From JALRHH01 sp964590315 (GTDB lineage: Bacteria > Patescibacteriota > Saccharimonadia > Saccharimonadales > JALRHH01), in assembly GCA_964590315.1 (NCBI GenBank), contig CAZPVS010000025.1, forward strand, positions 1-9,659: a stretch of 9,659 nt of DNA, given 5' to 3'. The notes under the pieces were generated by a model, which saw nothing but the letters and a program-made list of their open reading frames with translations, was not told where the DNA came from and searched no databases. Positions 4,944 to 9,659 of this stretch are shown here, piece after piece; position 1 is the stretch's first letter, and each line of letters opens with the position of its first letter. A program made the position numbers and the translations under genes.

Positions 4944-5864
4944 ATGACTACCGAAGTAAAAGAAAAGACCGAAACTGTAGAGCCAAAACCTAAAACCTAT
5001 TCTCGAAAGCGAAAAGTACTTTCGGCATTCCTCTGGATTATTGGCTGGCCATTCATCATTGGTTTTATTGCATTTATCATTGCAGTCACTGCCGGAAACG
5101 CCATTGTAGATGGCGGGAATATGAACAGTCCGCTAGGCTGGCATATAAGAGGATTGTGGTCACTATACGTAGGTGTCCTTGTCATCGTCTGTGCTTTCTT
5201 TATCTGGCTCAAGTCGCGCAAGAAGAATCCACTTAACAAGATCAGCGCCAACGTTCTCCGCACCTATATGTGGATTGGCATCATCGTCGGCACGGCTATT
5301 ACGGTTGTCATTCCTGACCCGCAAATATCCACTGCTAATGCCGGAATTAACGTGCAACAAACTGACACGCTCTTTAAGCCGGACATTAAAACCGATACGA
5401 CCATCAGCGCTTCGCTCGCCAAAGTTGGCGCGACTGACACAGAGTGGGTCGAGACGAAGTTTGTACCAGGCTATGACGATAAGATCCTCAATGACCAAGC
5501 TGGTGAATACCAAGCGTTTATCGATACGGCCGGTAACTGGTCATATGGCGTGCTCACTGTAAAACAAGGTACAACCGGCAATGAACTTGATGTCGTGGTT
5601 GCTCATGAATACCTGCATCATATCTGGTTTAAAACACTCGATGATACTACGAAGACAAAGCTTACCAGTGACCTCATCGCTATCTATGGTAAAGATCCGG
5701 TCATGCAAGAGCGAGTAAAGTCATATGCCGAGAAGCAGACACTCCAACCAACAGAATTATTCTCATACTACTGTACCGAAGCTTCCGATCCGCTCCTTAC
5801 ATCATATATCGTGTCTGAGTGCAATAAATATATAAACCGTGGCGCACTACACTTAGCGAGGTAA
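4944..5864 (+). CDS. Membrane-anchored putative zinc metallopeptidase, 306 aa
   Basis: A Lys/Glu-rich cytoplasmic N-terminus (1-25) is followed by three predicted TM helices (about 27-50, 68-89 and 108-124) and a soluble domain (about 130-306) probably on the outer face. That domain contains VVVAHEYLHHIW (217-228), in which H221-E222-x-x-H225 is a typical zinc-binding and catalytic HExxH. A downstream Glu (E271 in TELFSYYCTE, or E279) could be the third ligand, as in gluzincins. Two Cys (C277, C293) near the C-terminus might form a disulfide. The family is not recognised, and an HExxH can occur without peptidase activity, though its hydrophobic helical setting supports it. The gene is first of a four-ORF plus-strand unit; the next gene begins 4 nt after its stop. 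The target could be an envelope protein, but nothing in the context proves this. Confidence 0.6.
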   Translation: MTTEVKEKTETVEPKPKTYSRKRKVLSAFLWIIGWPFIIGFIAFIIAVTAGNAIVDGGNMNSPLGWHIRGLWSLYVGVLVIVCAFFIWLKSRKKNPLNKISANVLRTYMWIGIIVGTAITVVIPDPQISTANAGINVQQTDTLFKPDIKTDTTISASLAKVGATDTEWVETKFVPGYDDKILNDQAGEYQAFIDTAGNWSYGVLTVKQGTTGNELDVVVAHEYLHHIWFKTLDDTTKTKLTSDLIAIYGKDPVMQERVKSYAEKQTLQPTELFSYYCTEASDPLLTSYIVSECNKYINRGALHLAR

Positions 5865-5868
5865 AAAT

Positions 5869-6300
5869 ATGAGTACATGGGTAATCGCATCAAATCCAGC
5901 AACCTATAACGCCAAAGGCTCGCTTGAAGCCAACGGTCAGATGGACTGGGTAACAAACAACAAGTTCGAGCTTGGCGATGTGGTGTACGTATATGAAGTC
6001 ATTCCTCCACGTGGACGAGGTGGAATCGTGTACAAGCTTGAAGTGATAGCGGACGATATCACTATGGCCACAAAGATAGATGATCGTAAATACTGGGCCG
6101 GTGGAGTATATCCAAAAAACCTCGAAAGTTATCCGCGCATTTTTCGCTTGAGGCTAGTGGGCGAGGCTGAAGGCGGAGTTATCTCTCTAGCGAAACTCAA
6201 ACAGCGTGGATTCACCGCGCCGCAGATTGCATACACACTCGACAATAATCCAGTCTTGATCGAGTACATTGAAGACTCCATTGAGGACTTCAAGATATGA
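5869..6300 (+). CDS. EVE-domain (PUA-like) protein, 143 aa
   Basis: The protein shows the hallmarks of the EVE/PUA-like fold: an opening TWVIASNPATYN with W4 and N9-P10, W27 before GDVVYVYE (36-43), a central YKLEVIAD strand (55-62), and a late ISLAKLKQRGF (105-115) helix. EVE proteins bind modified bases in RNA or DNA. Some act alone, and others are fused to nucleases in restriction systems. This one is stand-alone, with no nuclease domain. The C-terminus is acidic. GAGGT sits about 8 nt before the ATG, within the end of the upstream gene. The TGA overlaps the ATG of the next ORF. The domain call rests on pattern recognition; a general PUA/ASCH relative is the main alternative. Confidence 0.6.
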   Translation: MSTWVIASNPATYNAKGSLEANGQMDWVTNNKFELGDVVYVYEVIPPRGRGGIVYKLEVIADDITMATKIDDRKYWAGGVYPKNLESYPRIFRLRLVGEAEGGVISLAKLKQRGFTAPQIAYTLDNNPVLIEYIEDSIEDFKI

Positions 6301-6380
6301 GTGACAAAGAGAAGAAACCCCTAACTCAAGAAGAAACTGACGAGATTATAACCGTCATTCTACCTACGATAAGCTCATGA
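6297..6380 (+). CDS. 27-aa micro-ORF linked by ATGA overlaps on both sides
   Basis: The ATG (6297-6299) overlaps the TGA of the EVE gene (6298-6300), and its own TGA (6378-6380) overlaps the ATG of the HAD gene (6377-6379). The peptide starts MSDKEKKPLTQEETDEII and ends in a hydrophobic stretch; it is charged, has no Cys and looks like a single helix. GAGGA lies about 10 nt upstream. The double overlap suggests it is translated and may serve mainly to pass ribosomes to the HAD gene, which has no good Shine-Dalgarno sequence of its own. It may also be a short protein or the remnant of a longer one. No family is recognised. Confidence 0.5.
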   Translation: MSDKEKKPLTQEETDEIITVILPTISS

Positions 6381-6793
6381 ATGTTTACTTGGACATCGAT
6401 GGCGTACTTCTTGCCAATGAGGAGAACCTCTCAATTGGTGCGGTAGAGTTCATCAAATACGCCGTCGAGCATTTCGACGTGTACTGGCTCACAACTCACT
6501 GCATGGACGGCACGACAGACCATGCCATCGAGTATCTTCAGCGTGCAACCGATGAAAACATCCGCCCATGGCTTGAGAAGTTTAAGCCGGTTACGTGGAG
6601 TATGAAGAAAACTGAAGCAATCGACTTCAGTAAGCCGTTCCTCTGGTTTGATGACGACTGTTTCAGCGGTGAGAAATTAGACTTACAGGAACAAGACGCG
6701 CTCAACTCATGGATTGAGATTGATCTCCGTAACGTGCCAGATCAAATGACGAAGGAGCTCGTCACACTTCAGGCATTCGCCGAGCCTGCATAA
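6377..6793 (+). CDS. HAD-like phosphatase, 138 aa
   Basis: The N-terminus has the HAD superfamily motif I, YLDIDGVLL, in which D6 would be the nucleophile and D8 the acid/base. WLTTH (37-41) supplies the motif II Thr, MKKTEAI (76-82) offers the motif III Lys, and FLWFDDD (88-94) supplies the motif IV acidic residues that hold Mg2+. The protein is short, with only a small cap region (about 44-72), so a small soluble phosphorylated metabolite or a nucleotide is the likely substrate; which one cannot be told. It is last in the plus-strand unit and starts inside the end of the 27-codon ORF (ATGA). A hairpin terminator begins 21 nt after the stop. Confidence 0.8.
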   Translation: MNVYLDIDGVLLANEENLSIGAVEFIKYAVEHFDVYWLTTHCMDGTTDHAIEYLQRATDENIRPWLEKFKPVTWSMKKTEAIDFSKPFLWFDDDCFSGEKLDLQEQDALNSWIEIDLRNVPDQMTKELVTLQAFAEPA

Positions 6794-6798
6794 CCGTT

Positions 6799-6807
6799 TG
6801 CTACAAT
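6799..6807 (+). promoter_or_regulatory. Extended -10 element (TGC-TACAAT)
   Basis: TG at 6799-6800 plus TACAAT at 6802-6807 make an extended -10 element directly after the HAD gene stop. No good -35 is visible. Transcription would start at about 6814, the first base of the terminator hairpin, giving a roughly 50-nt RNA. It could also be chance. Confidence 0.3.
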
Positions 6808-6813
6808 ACGAGC

Positions 6814-6867
6814 AGAAGATTCGTGTTTCGAAGCGTATTGCGAGGAAACAGGAGTCTTCTTTATTTT
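6814..6867 (+). terminator. Long hairpin terminator between convergent operons
   Basis: AGAAGATTC (6814-6822) pairs with GAGTCTTCT (6852-6860) with one G-U. After a G-G mismatch, TGTTTC (6824-6829) pairs with GAAACA (6845-6850) around a 15-nt loop. TTTATTTT follows at 6860-6867. This should end the plus-strand unit. The U-rich tail lies over the stop codon of the convergent minus-strand gene. On the minus strand no U tract follows, so it serves one direction. An alternative 7-bp pairing (CAATACG 6804-6810 with CGTATTG 6834-6840) competes with it. Confidence 0.7.
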
Positions 6868-7259
6868 CTGACTAGCTTGAGCACTCGAGCTGCGATGTCG
6901 TCCCGTACTTGACGGTGAAACTCAATATCCTGATGCTGGGGATCTACGACTTCCCAGAGCTCAATATCGTCTTTACGAGCCTGTAAATATTCAGGTAGCT
7001 CCTCAATCGGCTTAAATGAGAGGATCTTATCAGCACTACGTACCATATCTTCGTTGACGAACTTTCGTTCATTATGCGACAAGTCAAAGCCCACCTCGCG
7101 CATTACTTCAACTACGAGCGGATCTATGGGTTTACCAAGCTTGACGTTAACGCCCGCACTTTGAGCAGTATCAGCGTCATTGGTCTCGTGTGCTTCAAAG
7201 AACACCTCGGCTTCTTGGCTACGAGCAACATTACCATTACAGATGAAGAGATAATTCAC
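6861..7259 (-). CDS. Low-molecular-weight protein tyrosine phosphatase-like protein, 132 aa
   Basis: The N-terminal loop FICNGNVARSQ matches the C-x5-R-S active-site P-loop of the LMW-PTP/arsenate reductase superfamily, with C7 as nucleophile and R13 and S14 binding phosphate. The WEVVDPQ segment supplies the general acid D106 in the conserved DP pair. The length is close to the family norm of about 140-160 residues, slightly short. The protein may dephosphorylate phosphotyrosine or phosphoarginine proteins, or another phosphoester; the ArsC alternative is less likely because the DP acid is retained. The start is GTG (7259), overlapping the upstream TAG by one base. It is the last gene of the minus-strand operon and has no obvious terminator of its own. 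Confidence 0.85.
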   Translation of the reverse strand: MNYLFICNGNVARSQEAEVFFEAHETNDADTAQSAGVNVKLGKPIDPLVVEVMREVGFDLSHNERKFVNEDMVRSADKILSFKPIEELPEYLQARKDDIELWEVVDPQHQDIEFHRQVRDDIAARVLKLVRK

Positions 7260-7609
7260 TAAACTTCCTCAATCCTAAAGTCTAGTTGCTCTGTCGGAAT
7301 ACCAATACTTTCACCGTAAGTAATAGCATCCCTCCAGGTATCCTGATCCGAGTATTGAATCTCAAACTTCTTATTTGGGAAAACAACCATTACATTATCA
7401 CCTTGCCAGAAGTGTGTGTACCAGCCAGTTGGCTTGAGCCGGGTGGCTAGTTCATCGATTTGCTCTGGCGTAGCTTCGACTTCATACAGATGCCAGCGAT
7501 CTTCAGGTTGTTCGGCGTTAGAGATACGTACCTTATTGACCCTGAAGGAGTTAAGCAGCCTGTTATCTAACAGGCTCTCTTCGACGATGGTGCCTTTATA
7601 ACTAGCCAT
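7259..7609 (-). CDS. Small uncharacterised protein (WYTHFW type), 116 aa
   Basis: A soluble protein with a recognisable pattern, although I know no function for it. It opens with ASYKGTIVEESLLDNRLL, has DRWHLYEVE (37-45), then WYTHFWQGDNVMVVFPNK (63-80), and ends IPTEQLDFRIEEV. I recall similar stand-alone proteins from Saccharibacteria and other Patescibacteria, a lineage hint that should be checked. The aromatic-rich centre suggests an alpha/beta sandwich binding a small ligand. The ATG at 7609 is supported by GAGGAGC about 8 nt upstream. It overlaps the end of the SGNH hydrolase gene by 8 nt and is followed at once by the phosphatase gene. No signal peptide or catalytic motif is visible. 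Confidence 0.8.
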   Translation of the reverse strand: MASYKGTIVEESLLDNRLLNSFRVNKVRISNAEQPEDRWHLYEVEATPEQIDELATRLKPTGWYTHFWQGDNVMVVFPNKKFEIQYSDQDTWRDAITYGESIGIPTEQLDFRIEEV

Positions 7610-8237
7610 GGATAAGCTCCTCTACCTTGGGCTTCACCGCATTAAAAATAAGCTCATGTCCTTGGTCATTCGGATGTAGGCCATCGGCCAGTAGCGTCGT
7701 GTAGTTTTGCTGCGCATACAACTCGCTTACTTTAATGCATGGTAGCCACTGTGCCTCACAGAATGTATGTAGTGTTTCGTTAAACAAACTGATTCGATCA
7801 TTTGTATAGCACTTACCGCTCGATGAAGACTGAATAGGGTTGGTGAGGCTTTCCTCAACCGGTAGCAAATCTACGAAGGTAATATTAGAGGAAAACTTTC
7901 GGGCAAGTTCAGCCAGCTGCGTTAGCTCAGTTTGGTATTGCTCTGGTGTCGACTGAAAGTCACTGTTATTCCTATGGAGCGTATCGTTGGTGCCGATGGC
8001 AAAAATGAATGCAATCTCTTCGTCTGGCCATAGCCGAGCGGTCGTTTCTGCTTCAAAGCGGGCAATGAGCTGCTGGGTTGTGTTGCCATCGATGCCAAGA
8101 TTATAGACCTCGTGGTAATTCTTAATGCCCGATGCGACTTCTTTAGACTGCACAAAGGCTTTGGTCCTATCTGCCCAGCCACCCTGGCTGTCCCATAGGC
8201 CTTCGGTGATGCTATCGCCAAAAATGAAGGTAATCAT
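7602..8237 (-). CDS. SGNH/GDSL-family hydrolase, 211 aa
   Basis: All four SGNH blocks are visible. Block I is FGDSIT with nucleophile S9; block II is NLGIDGNT with G48 or G51 in the oxyanion hole; block III is GTND with N84; block V is DGLHPN with D185 and H188 completing the triad. There is no signal peptide, so it acts in the cytoplasm. Members hydrolyse esters, thioesters or acetyl groups on lipids, sugars and other substrates; the specificity here cannot be told. I chose the ATG at 8237 over one at 8282: AAGGAGCG lies about 9 nt upstream, the GDS motif then falls at the usual N-terminal distance, and the upstream TAG is only 1 nt away. The earlier start would overlap the previous gene by 44 nt. 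Confidence 0.88.
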   Translation of the reverse strand: MITFIFGDSITEGLWDSQGGWADRTKAFVQSKEVASGIKNYHEVYNLGIDGNTTQQLIARFEAETTARLWPDEEIAFIFAIGTNDTLHRNNSDFQSTPEQYQTELTQLAELARKFSSNITFVDLLPVEESLTNPIQSSSSGKCYTNDRISLFNETLHTFCEAQWLPCIKVSELYAQQNYTTLLADGLHPNDQGHELIFNAVKPKVEELIHG

Positions 8238-8238
8238 A

Positions 8239-9390
8239 CTATAGTCGCTCCTTGAAATAATATTCCCAAGCAGGTAATTCAAGCCCGAAGAGCTGTTCCG
8301 GGGAGCTCTCGACTAGTCGCTTAACCTCATCGGCGACAACCCACTTGGTGTCCTTGTTCTCACTGAGCTGGCTTGTAGGCTCGCCGTTCTCAACTTCTGC
8401 GATAAATATGAACCCAACCCAAGGTTTGCCATCTTTGAGCTGCTGCGTGCAACAGAACGGCCTAAAGGCAATTATTTCATCACTTCCGTTAGGGCTATAT
8501 ATGTTAGTCCTGTCTTCACCTTTAATGCTCTTAAGCGTCAAGCCGACCTCTTCTTTTATCTCGCGCGCTATGGCATCAAAAACACTCTCATAGGGTTTAT
8601 CCAAAGTACCGGCTGGAAACTCCAACGTGCCAGAGTATAAACTGTCGTAGCTACCCGCATGCCACCTGGTAGATAGCAATACTTCTTTTGCGCCATTGTT
8701 ATCACGCTCAATAATTGCACCGACATACGGTATAGCAAGCTTGTATGGTCGTGGTTCCCTAGGCTTCCTTCCAATGAAGCGTACGAGATTATGCACGCCT
8801 TTGGCGGCATCTTTGTACGTTTCACCAAGCTCGTCCAGTAAGTTAATGTCGAACCACTGCACAAACTCTCGTGTAGATGCTTCGCTAAAGTAACGCTTGG
8901 CTGTTTTGTCTATTTGGAAGTAATCCGGTTCAATTTCTTCGCCTTGCTTGTACTCAGGATCATTTACGGAATTGACCAGAAAGGCCAAAACGCCGCCAGG
9001 TTTCAATACTCGCTGTATTTCACCAAACAAACGCTTAGTGGTTTCTTTGTCGAAGTAATGGAGAGCAAGGTGGGAATAGACGACATCAAAACTCGCGGTA
9101 TCAAACGGCAGCACCTCGCGCAGATCAACTTTTTGTAGCTCTACATTTACATTCTTGTCGGCCACTTTTTGTCGCGCCAGCTCTAACGCACTATTCTCAA
9201 GGTCGGTTGAGACAACCGAAAAACCGTTCTCTGCAAAATAACAGCCGTCTTGCGCTTGTCCCGCGCCGAGTTCGAGTACTCTTCCGTCTTGTGGAAAATA
9301 CGACATGGCTTGCTCTGCGAACACTGACGGTTTATCTATCCAGTCCTGTTCTTTGTAGTTTTTGTGTATGTCTTGCCAAACGGTGCTCAC
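8239..9390 (-). CDS. SAM-dependent methyltransferase fused to a Nudix hydrolase, 383 aa
   Basis: A two-domain cytoplasmic enzyme. Residues 1-210 are a class I methyltransferase: motif I VLELGAGQAQDG (38-49), D63 after strand 2 for the SAM ribose, DFR-like VDLREVLPF (88-96), and YSHLALHYF (105-113). Residues 215-383 are a Nudix domain with EFPAG (257-261) and the Nudix box E-x7-REIKEEVGL (E268, R276-L284). The box is one residue longer than usual between its Gly and first Glu. EFPAG plus the preceding SGTL resembles ADP-ribose and nucleoside-diphosphate-sugar pyrophosphatases; the substrate is inferred, not shown. The start is GTG, with AAAGGAG about 7 nt upstream. It overlaps the previous stop (GTGA). 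I see no stop or frameshift between the domains, so the fusion is real in this sequence. Confidence 0.88.
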   Translation of the reverse strand: MSTVWQDIHKNYKEQDWIDKPSVFAEQAMSYFPQDGRVLELGAGQAQDGCYFAENGFSVVSTDLENSALELARQKVADKNVNVELQKVDLREVLPFDTASFDVVYSHLALHYFDKETTKRLFGEIQRVLKPGGVLAFLVNSVNDPEYKQGEEIEPDYFQIDKTAKRYFSEASTREFVQWFDINLLDELGETYKDAAKGVHNLVRFIGRKPREPRPYKLAIPYVGAIIERDNNGAKEVLLSTRWHAGSYDSLYSGTLEFPAGTLDKPYESVFDAIAREIKEEVGLTLKSIKGEDRTNIYSPNGSDEIIAFRPFCCTQQLKDGKPWVGFIFIAEVENGEPTSQLSENKDTKWVVADEVKRLVESSPEQLFGLELPAWEYYFKERL

Positions 9391-9659
9391 ACAAGCTCCT
9401 TTAATACAGCAAGATTCTGGATCGGCGTACCGGTCGATCGGTAGACAGTATATTGCTTACCTGTATCGATACTCTTGCCAGTGAATAGATCTTTGAGGTA
9501 AATCAGATCCTGCTCGTTCAGTTGCCCGGCGTCCAGTGCACGCTTCAGATCTTTCGCGCCGGTCAGGGTTTGTGGCCAATCGGTAATAACATTGGCTTTT
9601 GCTTTGTCGTAAACTTGATCAGGAAACTCGCCATGCTCTGTTGACGAAATAAACGAAGC
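9387..9659 (-). CDS. C-terminal 90 residues of an unrecognised gene (partial)
   Basis: An open frame runs from the right edge to a TGA at 9389-9387, which overlaps the GTG of the methyltransferase-Nudix gene. The visible part is soluble, helical and charged, with segments such as WPQTLTGAKDLKRALD and NEQDLIYLKDLFTG, and it ends LAVLKELV. It has no TM segment or known catalytic motif. The family is not recognised. The GTGA overlap and continuous reading frame support a real gene at the head, or upstream part, of the minus-strand operon. Confidence 0.65.
   Translation of the reverse strand, partial: ASFISSTEHGEFPDQVYDKAKANVITDWPQTLTGAKDLKRALDAGQLNEQDLIYLKDLFTGKSIDTGKQYTVYRSTGTPIQNLAVLKELV

Noticed and set aside
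5869..6793. Defence or restriction island around the EVE-domain gene
   Set aside because: EVE domains occur in defence systems, but no nuclease, helicase or methyltransferase is adjacent, and the HAD and membrane genes do not fit a known system.
7922..8221. 99-codon minus-strand frame inside the SGNH hydrolase gene
   Set aside because: It is the +1/-1 shadow of the SGNH frame, which has all four catalytic blocks.
8238..8282. Longer SGNH hydrolase starting at 8282
   Set aside because: It would overlap the upstream gene by 44 nt and push the GDS motif inward. The ATG at 8237 has its own AAGGAGCG site.

Overview
The window reads as bacterial DNA, most likely from a Candidatus Saccharibacteria (TM7) or related Patescibacteria genome. 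This is an inference from gene content: paired cellulose-synthase-like glycosyltransferases, a small WYTHFW-type protein of a kind I associate with these bacteria, and tightly overlapping genes. TGA behaves as a stop codon throughout, so the recoded lineages (Absconditabacteria, Gracilibacteria) are unlikely. No rRNA, tRNA, transposase or CRISPR array is visible.

Bases 1-544 hold three small minus-strand genes joined by ATGA stop/start overlaps, each with a good Shine-Dalgarno sequence. One carries the NGWSNRETW signature of a small family (DUF7249-like) that I associate with phages and plasmids. Bases 545-1222 are non-coding or nearly so. They contain a plus-strand -10 box, a cluster of inverted repeats that can fold into a multi-helix RNA closed by a perfect 13-bp helix (809-821 with 1048-1060), and inside it a 21-codon ORF with an almost ideal ribosome binding site. 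A strong extended -10 promoter and a terminator-like hairpin with a U7 tract then precede the glycosyltransferase operon.

Bases 1223-4875 encode two membrane-integral GT2 polysaccharide synthases, 2 nt apart. Both keep the D, DxD, [ST]ED and QxxRW motifs. The second also keeps the FxVTxK gating loop of BcsA-type enzymes, and the first carries an extra C-terminal soluble domain. They probably make or export an envelope or exopolysaccharide.

Bases 4944-6793 are a second plus-strand unit: a three-TM protein with an HExxH site, an EVE/PUA-like protein, a 27-codon micro-ORF tied to both neighbours by ATGA overlaps, and a HAD-like phosphatase. Its promoter appears to give a leaderless mRNA. A long hairpin terminator closes it at 6814-6867.

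Bases 6861-9659 are a minus-strand operon converging on that terminator. In transcription order it holds a truncated unrecognised gene, a methyltransferase-Nudix fusion, an SGNH (GDSL) hydrolase, a small conserved-looking protein, and a low-molecular-weight phosphotyrosine phosphatase-like protein. Every junction overlaps or is separated by 1 nt, so the genes are probably co-translated. Three of the four complete products are predicted hydrolases of phosphate or ester bonds, which suggests metabolite or nucleotide turnover, but the pathway cannot be read from the sequence.
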